Shown: positions 27,101 to 35,604, numbered from the stretch's first letter. The stretch is 64,000 nucleotides of DNA from Maribacter luteus (GCF_009674825.1 NZ_WKJH01000030.1:62001-126000), one strand, 5' to 3'. Program-made: numbers and translations. The notes: a model not told the origin generated them from the letters alone.

Positions 27101-27732
27101 ACGAAACCGTATTGATAGGTGCCAGGGGTTATTCCCTCATAACCATCCAGGCCTACCCCTGTACCGTCACTCTGGGTCAGTGCCCCCGAGCCAGTGGATA
27201 TACTATAATTACGTTCATAAGTTGCATTACCCGTACCTTCATTGCCCAAAGTGACCGTGACGGTCGTCTGGTCCCCAACCAAAAGTTCACTGTCCGAAAT
27301 CGTGGCCGTCCAGGTCACAGGGACCTCGCTTAAGATATAGGTGAGTTCAAGTTCCTCGGTGAAACCATAGGTGTCAGTGGCCTGGACGCTTACCGTATGG
27401 GCCCCTACCGTGGAACCGATATAATTTAAGCTCTTCGATAAGGGATCGAAAGGGCGGCGCTCCCCTTGGGGGACCTCTTCCCCGTTGGCGTCCTCGAAAT
27501 GGCCTTCCCCGTTCAACACCGCATACCGATAATCATAGATATAGCCCTCGATAAGCTCCTCGGGAACTACGGTCAACGTCGTGGCCAAGGGTTCGTTCAC
27601 ATACCCCTCACTCGTATAATTCTCCGAGAGGTCGAACTCCACCTCCGTGACCAATCCAACCTGCTTGGTGCAGGCGATCAGGATGGCAATTATTGCTAAA
27701 GAATAGCCTAATTTGATGTATATACCTCTCAA
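24151..27732 (-). CDS. Giant TraQ-like lipoprotein 1 with Ig-like/PKD domain array
   Basis: A 1193-residue lipoprotein. Its signal peptide (MRGIYIKLGYS..., lipobox LIAC, Cys21) differs from the other two copies, but from CTKQVGLVTEVEF onward the N-terminus is nearly identical. Approximate domains after the TraQ-like/Ig region (22-235): DUF5018-like, DUF5011, cadherin-like, DUF5011 (to 590), PKD (592-685), VCBS-like (686-800), PKD/REJ-like (801-895), cadherin-like (896-985), PKD (986-1085) and a C-terminal region unlike that of copies 2 and 3. It begins with TTG only 5 bases after the TraO-like gene, so it belongs to the TraN-TraO operon and is probably the founding copy. Confidence 0.8.
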   Translation of the reverse strand: MRGIYIKLGYSLAIIAILIACTKQVGLVTEVEFDLSENYTSEGYVNEPLATTLTVVPEELIEGYIYDYRYAVLNGEGHFEDANGEEVPQGERRPFDPLSKSLNYIGSTVGAHTVSVQATDTYGFTEELELTYILSEVPVTWTATISDSELLVGDQTTVTVTLGNEGTGNATYERNYSISTGSGALTQSDGTGVGLDGYEGITPGTYQYGFVPDVLGTVTLTFDLRDSNGQELTASVNLEVVEELSSGENDILTFSIPDQSATSLIDDQAHTVTVTVPMGTTLTTAPTVLTVSEGATVTPAMATQQDFTSSVIYTVTAENGDGQEWTVTVIEEATSADPEITLIGGDITLTVGDTYVEEGATATDAEDGDISGDIVIDASAVDTNTVGSYQVTYNITDSGGNAATEVIRTVTVNAVANEPPTATDFSVSVLSNSTDNSIDVYDHIADAENDPLTITIADGSPANGTATISGTVISYTPNNGYTGNDVITYLVDDGNNVAVSATITVTVSDNASPEITLIGGDMTLTVGDTYIEEGATAMDAEDLDISGDIVIDASAVDTNTAGSYQVTYNVTDSDGNPATEVLRTVTVNAVVNEAPTAVSIANSTGGTAPLTVEFNNSGSSDPDGSIVLTNWDFGDGSSGNTGGFPRTVSHTFSAPGTYTVTLTVTDDGTPALSGTVTNIITVTAANQAPTAVDDDFMVSADGTLNGSVFLDNGNGVDSDADGDSIVVDQVNGSSLNVGVTINGSTGGQFTVTAGGNLSFDPNGDYDALNEGESALTNIQYQITDGNGGFDAATVTVTVTGVEDSNAAPTVSAGSDIVITLPMNSVTLNGSATDSDGTIQSYLWEKEYGGTATITDPSSASTMVTGLEEGEYEFRLTATDDDLASGTATVMVVVEASGNQEPTAVYDVYTVYENTTNNSLDVLDNDSDADVGDLLTITAIENPINGTASIGPGQQTILYNATTGNDRFDYTISDGNGGTSTATIDVNVIPNQSPTVEINELILIPSGDFPKTLDFFVSSSTDDGSIVDYEWNFDDFGSAGNIINNTDDSSVSHTFNASGTYNIVLTVTDNLGATGTDTVPIVLEEPLAPDFSFSANPYEPQPENGYSNPIDIYFNISPNSALSTGSYTMVMTTGKATIDIDGNPFREGIEIPMATGAVIGSFTDLLLNSEVSVTFTVTEGISGISKSRTLTLVY

Positions 27733-27737
27733 ACTGC

Positions 27738-28280
27738 TTATTTATTAAAATAATATCTTAAACCAAGCCCCGTATAATTAGTAAAACTCCCAAAATCACT
27801 ATTCGCATGATAAAACTCCGAAGTCCGAATTATCAGCGAAATGTGTTCACTGACTATAATATCCAAATCACCCGTCAAAACAGCTCCGTAAATAAACTTA
27901 CTTTCCCCATTGACCGAAACAATATTTGAAATATCCATTTCGCCATTATTGACCATTTCATATCCGGCCAAGGCACCACCTCCTAAAGAAAGAGCCTGCA
28001 TTCGCCTATTTCGACTATAAAGTGTTATGAAATAAGAATAACTGGCAGTAATACTCGAATAGGGAATTGAAGATATTCCTGATTTATAATTTGCAATAGA
28101 AACGTCCAAAGCAAGTTGTGTAAAAGTCGTTTCACTCAAATTCGTATTAAATGTTAATTCTCCCCCATAACCATCCCCGAAAATTCCTCCGGAGACCGAG
28201 AAAGTGTTTGTATAACTTTGTCCCAACAAAAAAACAGGGATACAAAATAGAATGACAAATAATGAGTTTTTAGTATTCAA
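27738..28280 (-). CDS. TraO-like outer-membrane beta-barrel protein
   Basis: A 180-residue protein with a signal peptide (about 1-20, FLLGQ) and amphipathic beta strands ending in an aromatic residue pattern (LGLRYYF), as in small outer-membrane barrels. The segment LSLGGGALAGYEMVNNG, followed by SKFIYGAVL and the late GLGLRYYF, is the characteristic core of TraO from Bacteroidota conjugative transposons. The start is TTG, overlapping the TraN-like stop by 4 bases (TTGA). It lies between TraN-like and TraQ-like genes, matching the N-O-(P)-Q order of conjugation loci. Here it would be an outer-membrane partner of the giant lipoproteins. Confidence 0.72.
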   Translation of the reverse strand: MNTKNSLFVILFCIPVFLLGQSYTNTFSVSGGIFGDGYGGELTFNTNLSETTFTQLALDVSIANYKSGISSIPYSSITASYSYFITLYSRNRRMQALSLGGGALAGYEMVNNGEMDISNIVSVNGESKFIYGAVLTGDLDIIVSEHISLIIRTSEFYHANSDFGSFTNYTGLGLRYYFNK

Positions 28281-29323
28281 TTAGAGGGAAAATTTACTTG
28301 TTTATTATCCAACGGAAGTATGACCATATTATTGCTATCCTTCTCGGCAAGCGCAACATAGATTAACTCTTTACTGCTTATTTTGAAATTTTTAAATACA
28401 TATACTATTTCATTTACACTAGCAGGATCAAGGGATTCTTGAAGATTGAAGGTATATCTAGGTTTCATGATTTTCTGTAATTGTCCTACTGCCGATTTTC
28501 TAAAGAAACTTACACCATCTATTTTATACTCCCGTTTGGAATTGTTTTCAATTTGAAGAACGAAATAAATATCACTCCTATCAACTAATATGTTGTTCAA
28601 TTTTAAGACTATTCTTTTGTTCTGTCTAAAACTTCTTTTAAATATGGTCTTTTGCAAATAATTATTCTCACAAAAAATGCGATAATACTCTTCCCTATCC
28701 ACTTCATACAAATCATCTTCTTCTGAAGAAAACTCAACTGGAACACCACTTTCAGTTGTGAAAGTCCCATCTATTTCCTGATCAACATCATTCTCGTTGG
28801 AAAAGGCCACTGTATCCTGAAAAACCGGCATCTCCTTGGGTATTTCCGGAGTATTTTCAATTATAGGTTCCGTTTCATCATAATACATAGATTCTGGTTC
28901 GTCATAATCCTTGGTTTCTTGACCTTCTTCGTTTGAGATAGAAACCATTTCATTTTGATCCACAGGCCCCTGATTGAGTTTGCCTACCGCTACCTCCGAA
29001 TTAATTATATAGTTGTATTTATCTACTTTTTCTGAAAAATTGAGGACAAAAGAAAAGATATATCCATTATCGGTAATCACCGTCAAATTACTATCATTCC
29101 CTTTTCGACCTTGCAATGTCCCCAAATTGGCCCCTTCATCATATTCAAATTTAAAATTGACTCCTGGAGAAACAATCTTAACCACCTTGGACGGAAAAAA
29201 AAGACTAACAGTACTATTATCGTTACAAGCAATAGTCATTGGAGATTGGGCCCTAACATGGCCGCTGACCATTAATAGAATGATACCAATTAATAAATTA
29301 CAAAAAATGGGGGATACCTTCAT
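28277..29323 (-). CDS. TraN-like protein (DUF4138)
   Basis: About 348 residues from the ATG at 29323, which puts the signal peptide (MKVSPIFCNLL...VRAQ) at the very N-terminus; an ATG at 29350 would add nine residues. The N-terminal domain has the TraN pattern: TVSLFFPSKVVKIVSPG, then NLTVITDNGYIFSFVL. An acidic linker follows (Glu/Asp-rich, about 150-210). The C-terminal half has IVLKLNNILVDRSDIYFVLQI and NNSKREYKIDGVSFF, also as in DUF4138. In conjugation systems TraN is a periplasmic/outer-membrane part of the mating apparatus. Here it heads an operon with TraO-like and TraQ-like genes and no other transfer genes. Confidence 0.75.
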   Translation of the reverse strand: MKVSPIFCNLLIGIILLMVSGHVRAQSPMTIACNDNSTVSLFFPSKVVKIVSPGVNFKFEYDEGANLGTLQGRKGNDSNLTVITDNGYIFSFVLNFSEKVDKYNYIINSEVAVGKLNQGPVDQNEMVSISNEEGQETKDYDEPESMYYDETEPIIENTPEIPKEMPVFQDTVAFSNENDVDQEIDGTFTTESGVPVEFSSEEDDLYEVDREEYYRIFCENNYLQKTIFKRSFRQNKRIVLKLNNILVDRSDIYFVLQIENNSKREYKIDGVSFFRKSAVGQLQKIMKPRYTFNLQESLDPASVNEIVYVFKNFKISSKELIYVALAEKDSNNMVILPLDNKQVNFPSN

Positions 29324-29350
29324 GTACGAAGAAAGTTTAATATTTTCCAT

Positions 29351-29710
29351 AGTAATCTACCTAAAACCTATGTATTGAGGTAAATCAAACAATAAAAACC
29401 AAAAATATCAATTATCATATAAAAGGGTAAAAATAATCGCTAAAATGAATTGATTAATGGTTTTTAAACGCATAAAAATAAGTATTTAACCCTTTTAACG
29501 TAAGAAATATTCTATAATAATTACCCAGTCATGTTATTGAACCTTTTAGAAATAATTTTATAGCATCTAACTTACTAAAGAAATCCTTAAATTTAATTGA
29601 GTATGATTCTTTGTTGCAAAGGTCAAAATAAATCAGGGTAATATCCTTTTAACCAATATCATATTATCCGAAAAGAATTCTACCATAGTTTTAGAATGTA
29701 ATAGTTAATT
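29351..29710. other. 360-base divergent intergenic region (TraN-like operon / SRAP gene)
   Basis: Strongly AT-rich and without an open reading frame of note. Both the TraN-like operon and the SRAP gene must start from here, but I find no convincing TTTG-N19-TAnnTTTG pair. A short inverted repeat CTTTG-TTG-CAAAG lies near 29610-29622; its meaning is unclear. Confidence 0.35.
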
Positions 29711-30460
29711 ATGTGTTATGATATAAAAGCAAGTTTGGAAGCACAGTTGGCCAAGGCTAAAAAAGACCAGGATTATTTGGCTGTGGAAGAAATCATGGAA
29801 AAATTGATTCCCCTCACTGACCTTCCCCTTTATCATGCTTCTGGTTTTAGCCATCCCACCATATTGATTTACACCGACCGTTCACCTGGATTTCCGGAAG
29901 TGGCAACTTGGGGACTAATCCCCCATTGGGTAAAAGATGACGAACAACAGAAAAAAATATGGAACAACACCTTGAATGCCAGAGGAGAGAGTATTTTTGA
30001 AAAACCATCATTTAGAACCGCTGCCAATAACAATCGTTGTGTACTTTATATCGACGGGTTTTACGAACATCACCATGTCAACGATAAGACTTTTCCATTT
30101 TATATATACCGAAAAAATAAAGAACCTATGGTTCTGGCTGGACTATGGAGTGAATGGAAAAATGAACAAGGCGGCATGTTGAGAACCTTCACCATAGTAA
30201 CGACCAAAGGAAATTCTTTAATGGCAAAAATCCATAATAACCCCAAACTGAAAGAAGCCAGGATGCCTTTGATATTGAATGAAACTTCAATAGATAAATG
30301 GTTAAGCAATACGGATCAACATACTATTGAGGAACTGATTCAGCCTAATCAGGAGATCGAACTTGAAACACATACGGTGGGTAGATTACGTGGAAAAGAA
30401 TATTTAGGTAACTTAGAGGAAATCTCGAATCCCTTTGTTTATCAAGAATTGGAATTTTAA
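29711..30460 (+). CDS. yedK: SOS response-associated peptidase (SRAP, HMCES/YedK-like)
   Basis: A 249-residue SRAP protein that crosslinks to abasic sites in single-stranded DNA and shields them. The catalytic Cys2 is in place after Met removal (MCYDIKA). NARGES, the GFYEH glutamate and the ARMPLIL stretch follow in the family order. The length is normal for the family. The ATG at 29711 is fixed by the need for Cys at position 2. No LexA-box-like site is obvious upstream. Confidence 0.92.
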   Translation: MCYDIKASLEAQLAKAKKDQDYLAVEEIMEKLIPLTDLPLYHASGFSHPTILIYTDRSPGFPEVATWGLIPHWVKDDEQQKKIWNNTLNARGESIFEKPSFRTAANNNRCVLYIDGFYEHHHVNDKTFPFYIYRKNKEPMVLAGLWSEWKNEQGGMLRTFTIVTTKGNSLMAKIHNNPKLKEARMPLILNETSIDKWLSNTDQHTIEELIQPNQEIELETHTVGRLRGKEYLGNLEEISNPFVYQELEF

Positions 30461-30493
30461 AATATAATCAGTAATCCGATAAAATTATTTAAT

Positions 30494-30865
30494 ATGGAAT
30501 TAGGTGCATTTTCGATAAGTCTTAATGTGAAAGACCTTAAAACATCAAAGGAATTTTATGAAAACCTAGGTTTCTTTGTTTTCGCTGGAGACATGGAGCG
30601 TAATTATCTCATTATGAAAAATGGTGATACTTTGATCGGACTTTTTCAAGGCATGTTCGAGAACAATATATTGACTTTTAATCCCGGATGGGACGCAAAC
30701 GCCAATAAACTAACGTCATTTGTTGATGTACGGGAAATTCAAAATGAACTAAAGAAAAATGGGGTTGAATTGGCGAGGAAAGTAGATGAAAACACAACCG
30801 GCCCCGGAAGCATCGTTTTTATGGATCCTGACGGCAATACCATTCTTATTGACCAACATGTTTGA
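30494..30865 (+). CDS. VOC superfamily (glyoxalase/bleomycin-resistance fold) protein
   Basis: A 123-residue single VOC module: FSISLNVKDLKTSKEFYENLGF at the start and GSIVFMDPDGNTILIDQH at the end, with the metal-side Glu/His positions only partly kept. Family members bind a metal and small substrates, or just ligands. The specific reaction is not predictable. It starts 33 bases after the SRAP gene and is probably in the same transcript. Confidence 0.82.
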   Translation: MELGAFSISLNVKDLKTSKEFYENLGFFVFAGDMERNYLIMKNGDTLIGLFQGMFENNILTFNPGWDANANKLTSFVDVREIQNELKKNGVELARKVDENTTGPGSIVFMDPDGNTILIDQHV

Positions 30866-30976
30866 CAGGTGTACTACCGGCATATACAAGCATTCTAATT
30901 TGTAAATGCCAAAAACGCTCCATTAAAGGCGTAGTTGAGGTTTGTCTGAAGCCTTTATATTTTAAAAGATTAAAAA

Positions 30977-31849
30977 ATGGAATCAAATAAAAAAGTAAAG
31001 ACGTTAATTCCTGTTTTCAATATTGATATGGGCGGTATTCCCATTAAACAGGCCCTACCTACCACTAAAGTTAACCAAGTTGATCCATTTCTACTTTTAC
31101 ACCATGGTAAATTGAAGTATAGAAAAGATGGCAAGGCGATTCACCAAGGAATAGGACCGCACCCGCATAGGGGATTCTCTCCTGTTACTTTTATAATCGA
31201 AGGGGAAATACACCATCGTGACAGCTGTGGTAACAATCAAATCGCAAAAAAGGGCGAAGTACAATGGATGCATGCCGGTTCGGGCATTATTCATAGCGAG
31301 CGTCCTTCACAAGCGTTGGTAGACCAAAATGAGTATAATGAATTTGTACAGCTTTGGATCAATAGTCCGGCTGCAAAAAAAATGCAGCAACCAAAATATC
31401 AATTTATCTCAGAAGAGGATATTCCATTGATATTTTCAGAGGACAATCAAATCATCAGTAAACTCATTGTCGGCATGTACGGTGCCCAAAAGGGTAAAAT
31501 TACCCCTGAAAGTGAATTACTTATTCTTTGGGGAACGGCAAAGGGTTCTGGAGCGATGACCTATGAACTCCCTAAAGACCATAATACAATGCTATATACG
31601 GTTAAAGGTAAAATCAACCTTAAAGGGTATGGTAAAGTGGAAAAAGAATGCTTAGTGGTTTTTGAAAATGAAGGAGAACAAATTACTATTGAAACTACCG
31701 AAGAAGCATCATTTCTTATCTTAAGTGGTAAGCCCATTAATGAGAAAACAGTTCAACACGGCCCATTTGTAATGAATTCCGAAACGCAGATACTTGAAGC
31801 CATGCGTGATTATCAAATGGGGAAAATGGGTATTTTGATAGAAGAGTGA
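30977..31849 (+). CDS. Pirin family protein
   Basis: A 290-residue bicupin of the pirin family. The N-terminal cupin has the iron ligands His62, His64, His106 and Glu108 in GPHPHRGFSPVTF and GSGIIHSE, matching human pirin and the quercetinase YhhW. The C-terminal cupin is present. The family includes quercetin dioxygenases and redox sensors; which applies here cannot be told. It is probably cytoplasmic. Confidence 0.9.
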   Translation: MESNKKVKTLIPVFNIDMGGIPIKQALPTTKVNQVDPFLLLHHGKLKYRKDGKAIHQGIGPHPHRGFSPVTFIIEGEIHHRDSCGNNQIAKKGEVQWMHAGSGIIHSERPSQALVDQNEYNEFVQLWINSPAAKKMQQPKYQFISEEDIPLIFSEDNQIISKLIVGMYGAQKGKITPESELLILWGTAKGSGAMTYELPKDHNTMLYTVKGKINLKGYGKVEKECLVVFENEGEQITIETTEEASFLILSGKPINEKTVQHGPFVMNSETQILEAMRDYQMGKMGILIEE

Positions 31850-32084
31850 AATGGGAAACCCAATTTAAAGGACTTTGAATTTATGACGATTATAGATTTA
31901 TCCACAAAAATTATTCTTTTAATTAAGAACAACGCCTTAACTAATTTGATTTTATAGAACCCTTTATGACATTAGTCATATTCCCACCCTAAACTTTCTT
32001 TTATCTTTAAATCAAAGACCCACCCAAATTGGAATCTTAAAAGAACTTTCCCTTATGTAGATTATAAGTACAAAATGTAACTAC

Positions 32085-32690
32085 ATGAAAAGGTTTGGAA
32101 CGGACTTTTTGGAAATGATAAAAGGCTTTGACCTCGAAGTACTCGAAAAAAGCAGGTATTCCATTTATGCCTTATCGAAAGAACTTAAATTCATTTATTT
32201 TAATCCTGCTTGGTACCATTTTGCCATCGAAAACGATATTGACCAAACCGCTTTCAACAATATAACCCTCGGTAGTTCATTTTCAAAATCGATAAAAGGA
32301 ATATGGCTAAAATTCTATTTTAGAAAAAAATACAAACAAGTCATAAAGACCGGTAAAACATGGCATTATCAATACGACTGTTCAAGTGCTGATACATATC
32401 GTTATTATCTACAAACCGTTTATCCATTGAATAATAAATCCGGGGTTTTGATCATAAATACAGAAATGTTCAATCTACAAAACACTAAAATGAACCTTGA
32501 AACATTCAAATCAATTAAAAAAAGGTATGTTCAACCCAATGACCTGATAATTATCTGTCCAAATTGCAAACATACCAAACGAGCCGATAAAACAGGTACG
32601 TGGGACTGGGTACCCGATTGGGCAAGTAATTCACCTGTTAACACAAGTTTAGAGATATGTCCTACCTGTCGTCATCTTTTCAAAGATTGA
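32085..32690 (+). CDS. PAS-domain protein with C-terminal zinc ribbon
   Basis: A 201-residue protein. Residues about 20-135 look like a PAS fold (FNPAWYHFA, then a long hydrophobic strand-rich part ending SGVLIINTEMF). The C-terminal 50 residues hold CPNCKHTKRADKTGTWDWV and ICPTCRHLF, two CxxC pairs spaced like the zinc module found after PAS domains and receivers in sensory proteins (CxxCxxIR...W...GICPxC). There is no kinase, HTH or membrane segment, so it may be a stand-alone sensor or adaptor. Confidence 0.6.
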   Translation: MKRFGTDFLEMIKGFDLEVLEKSRYSIYALSKELKFIYFNPAWYHFAIENDIDQTAFNNITLGSSFSKSIKGIWLKFYFRKKYKQVIKTGKTWHYQYDCSSADTYRYYLQTVYPLNNKSGVLIINTEMFNLQNTKMNLETFKSIKKRYVQPNDLIIICPNCKHTKRADKTGTWDWVPDWASNSPVNTSLEICPTCRHLFKD

Positions 32691-32697
32691 ATTCTTC

Positions 32698-33639
32698 CTA
32701 ATTAAGGGTCGGAGTAACAATTATATTCCTGAATTCAACAGGTCCGTGATCCCCTTGAATCAAAAACGGGCCGGCTTCTTCCTCTTTATTATCCAACGCG
32801 CCACCTGTCATGCCCGGAATTATCTGATCGGTAATGATCTCTTTACCGTTCGCAACAATAGTAACCCGTCTTCCGATCAATGTTATGTCATATACCTGCC
32901 ATTCTCCGGGAGCTTTGGCCACCATTTCGTTTGGCGTAAGAAAACCATAAATTCCCCCTAAATAGATACTAGATGGCTCTAACCCGAAGTTATCAGCGAT
33001 CTGCACCTCATATCTTCCCCGTAAATAAATCCCACTATTACTTCCTTCAGGATAACGGAATTCAATATGTAATTTAAAATCATCGAATTTCTGATCGGAA
33101 ACCAAATTAGCACCAGATTTTTCACTAATTAAAATTCCATCTTTTACCTTCCATTGGTTTTCACCCATGGCGTGCCATCCTTCTAAATTTTCACCGTTGA
33201 ATAGTCTCATTGGAGTTCCCCAAACAGGGCTTGTATTAAACTCCAATTTAGGGGCCCTGACTCCTATCCAGTCATATTCCTTACCGTCTGTATAAACCAT
33301 TTTACCGATTAGTCGGTCTCCTTTCATTTCCCCTTCAAACTCCATGTACCTTTTACCTGGCTCCCATTGTGGTGGTATTTCAAAATTGAATTTCCCGTCG
33401 TTGAATTTCACCTCGGCAATGGGTCTTGCGCTTCCAAAAGCATAAACAAAACGCCCTACCAACGTACTAAAGCCTGAGTGTGTAACTTCTAACCAAGAAG
33501 GCACCTCTTTCCCATCTTGGGTAATGGTCAAATTCCATCTTCCTTCAATCGGTTTGGCTTCTTGGGCATTCATTTGAAATGAAAGTAGACTGATGGTTAC
33601 AAACGCTATTGATTTCAGTTTTTTAATATTCATCTTCAT
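32698..33639 (-). CDS. Exported DUF1080 (3-keto-disaccharide hydrolase-like) protein
   Basis: A 313-residue protein with a signal peptide (about 1-25, QMNAQ). The C-terminal half (about 125-313) is a concanavalin-like DUF1080 domain: LFNGENLEGWH, LISEKSGANLVSDQ, FRYPEGSNSGIYLRGRYEVQI and GPVEFRNIIVTP. Members hydrolyse 3-keto glycosides or bind carbohydrate. The N-terminal half is a beta-rich region typical of Bacteroidota versions. It is the neighbour of an exported NTF2-like gene (38 bases upstream), and the two are probably co-transcribed. Confidence 0.85.
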   Translation of the reverse strand: MKMNIKKLKSIAFVTISLLSFQMNAQEAKPIEGRWNLTITQDGKEVPSWLEVTHSGFSTLVGRFVYAFGSARPIAEVKFNDGKFNFEIPPQWEPGKRYMEFEGEMKGDRLIGKMVYTDGKEYDWIGVRAPKLEFNTSPVWGTPMRLFNGENLEGWHAMGENQWKVKDGILISEKSGANLVSDQKFDDFKLHIEFRYPEGSNSGIYLRGRYEVQIADNFGLEPSSIYLGGIYGFLTPNEMVAKAPGEWQVYDITLIGRRVTIVANGKEIITDQIIPGMTGGALDNKEEEAGPFLIQGDHGPVEFRNIIVTPTLN

Positions 33640-33677
33640 TCTATTTTATATATTTTCTATTTCTAAGTATGTATATT

Positions 33678-34136
33678 TCAATGATCGCAACCTTCCTTTC
33701 GTCTCGTATCTATAAGGTATATGATCTTCCATTCACCTTTATCCTTGAACAATTGAAAGGAGTTAACGCCGCAATGACTTAATGACCCATTGTACCAAAA
33801 TTCATAGGGTGTCCAAGCATTTGCCATAGACCCATCAACCTGTATTTTTATAGATAATAAGCGCTCTTTAAAATCGACCGAATCCGGAATACTTTCTATT
33901 GATCTTAAAAATTCACCAAAGTCCTCGGTCATTAGAATACCGGAACCATCTTTTGCTCTCCCAATGGTCTGTATAATCACATTTTCGGATACCGTTTTTT
34001 TAATCAAAGAAGAATCTTTAGCGTGAAAACCGAAGAAAAAAGCCTCTATGGTCTTTTGCACCTCTGATTGAACTGTATTCTGGGCAGAAACATTCAAGTA
34101 AATAAGAAATAAAATTAGTGGTGCAAACTTTTTCAT
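33678..34136 (-). CDS. Exported NTF2-like/SnoaL-like protein
   Basis: A 152-residue protein with a signal peptide (about 1-18, NVSAQ) and a cone-shaped NTF2-like fold (VQKTIEAFFFGFHAKD at the start; WKIIYLIDTRRK at the end). Proteins of this fold bind small ligands or act as enzymes; no catalytic residue can be assigned. It is followed by the DUF1080 gene. Confidence 0.72.
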   Translation of the reverse strand: MKKFAPLILFLIYLNVSAQNTVQSEVQKTIEAFFFGFHAKDSSLIKKTVSENVIIQTIGRAKDGSGILMTEDFGEFLRSIESIPDSVDFKERLLSIKIQVDGSMANAWTPYEFWYNGSLSHCGVNSFQLFKDKGEWKIIYLIDTRRKEGCDH

Positions 34137-34270
34137 GTACCCTTATTTCTTTCAAAAATAAGTCAAATTCATTTAATGGCCAGCAACTTCGGGCACATTC
34201 TAAAAATCCCTGATATCTCCCTGAAAACAGCTACAAAATCCTTACTTTTATCGATTCTAAAAAGTTTTCA

Positions 34271-35089
34271 ATGTCTACAGCGAAGAAAGAATACAAAAGG
34301 GTTACCGTTAAGTCCCTTGTTGATATGAAAAAACACGGGGAAAAAATTTCTATGCTCACCGCATATGATTATTCAATGGCCAAAATAGTTGATGCTGCCA
34401 AGGTCGATGTTATTTTGGTAGGTGATTCGGCCAGTAACGTAATGGCCGGTTACGAAACTACCCTCCCCATTACCTTGGACCAAATGATTTATCATGCCTC
34501 ATCGGTTTTGAGAGCGATAAAACGAGCATTAGTTGTGGTTGACATTCCATTCGGAAGTTACCAAAGTGACCCGAAGGAAGCCTTGCGTTCAGCCATTCGC
34601 ATAATGAAGGAAAGCAGGGCCCACGCTGTAAAAGTAGAAGGCGGGGAAGAAATAAAAGAATCGGTAAAAAGGATTTTGAATGCCGGAGTCCCTGTGATGG
34701 GACATTTAGGCTTAACCCCACAAGCAATATACAAATTCGGCACCTATACAGTTAGGGCCAGAGAAGAAGAAGAAGCCGAAAAATTGATTTCCGACGCTAA
34801 ATTATTGGAGCGTTTAGGTTGTTTTGCCATCGTACTTGAAAAAATTCCTGCAGAACTTGCTAAAAGGGTATCCGAAAGTATTTCCATTCCTACTATTGGG
34901 ATTGGTGCCGGAAAACATACTGACGGGCAAGTATTGGTCATTCATGATCTTTTGGGTATGACCCATGAATTCAATCCTCGATTCCTTAGAAGATACATGA
35001 ATTTATATGAAGAAATGGGTAATGCCATTTCCCAATATGTAGATGATGTAAAAACCAAGGATTTTCCGAATGACAACGAGCAGTATTAA
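34271..35089 (+). CDS. panB: 3-methyl-2-oxobutanoate hydroxymethyltransferase
   Basis: PanB makes ketopantoate from 2-oxoisovalerate and methylene-tetrahydrofolate, the first step of pantothenate and CoA synthesis. It is 272 residues, normal length. Conserved motifs: [29 protein letters not shown] (metal/substrate), [16 protein letters not shown] and [18 protein letters not shown]. It heads a forward cluster with lspA, an RluA-type gene and a DUF4252 gene. This is the only pantothenate gene in the window. Confidence 0.95.
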   Translation: MSTAKKEYKRVTVKSLVDMKKHGEKISMLTAYDYSMAKIVDAAKVDVILVGDSASNVMAGYETTLPITLDQMIYHASSVLRAIKRALVVVDIPFGSYQSDPKEALRSAIRIMKESRAHAVKVEGGEEIKESVKRILNAGVPVMGHLGLTPQAIYKFGTYTVRAREEEEAEKLISDAKLLERLGCFAIVLEKIPAELAKRVSESISIPTIGIGAGKHTDGQVLVIHDLLGMTHEFNPRFLRRYMNLYEEMGNAISQYVDDVKTKDFPNDNEQY

Positions 35090-35117
35090 TTAAATTGAAA
35101 ACCATCGCTTTCTATAC

Positions 35118-35600
35118 ATGTTAAAACGAATAAGCATCATCCTCATTGTACTTTTGAACGTTGGTTGCGACCAATTGTCAAAAGACCTTGTGCGCAAACA
35201 TGTAGAGCCTATGGATTATATTCAGGTGGTAAATGATAATTTCATATTGACCAATGTAGAGAACACAGGGGCTATGTTGGGATTTGGACAAGACTTCCCC
35301 CCTATTCTCAAAAGGATATTCCTTCAAGGGTTACCGCTAATCGTTTTACTGGTATTAATGGCACGGACCTTACAGAAGGCCAACTTAAATCGGTGGATGG
35401 TACTTGCGTTTGCCTTTGTAATCGGTGGTGGTATCGGTAATTTAATAGATCGCATCGCTTATGGTTCAGTGACCGATTTTTTTCAGGTGAAATTCGGTTT
35501 TTTTAAAACAGGTATCTTCAATATGGCCGATGTATCGGTAAGTATCGGGGTATTCCTATTGCTATTTGTGACTCTTCGTTACAGGAATTTATCCATTTAA
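35118..35600 (+). CDS. lspA: Lipoprotein signal peptidase (signal peptidase II)
   Basis: A 160-residue inner-membrane aspartyl protease that cuts prolipoproteins before the lipidated Cys. It has four predicted membrane helices. The catalytic Asp residues are in GGGIGNLIDRI and FNMADVSVSIG, and NTGAMLGF is also family-like. It should process the many lipoproteins encoded in this window. It starts 28 bases after panB and ends 4 bases before the pseudouridine synthase gene. Confidence 0.95.
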   Translation: MLKRISIILIVLLNVGCDQLSKDLVRKHVEPMDYIQVVNDNFILTNVENTGAMLGFGQDFPPILKRIFLQGLPLIVLLVLMARTLQKANLNRWMVLAFAFVIGGGIGNLIDRIAYGSVTDFFQVKFGFFKTGIFNMADVSVSIGVFLLLFVTLRYRNLSI

Positions 35601-35604
35601 AAGG

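Noticed and set aside
17040-29350. The region as a complete conjugative transposon
   Set aside because: Only TraN-, TraO- and TraQ-like genes are seen; no integrase, relaxase, coupling protein, TraG/TraJ/TraK/TraM or attachment repeats are present in the window.
29610-29622. CTTTG-TTG-CAAAG inverted repeat as an operator
   Set aside because: It is short, not repeated and not clearly placed relative to a promoter; likely chance in AT-rich DNA.
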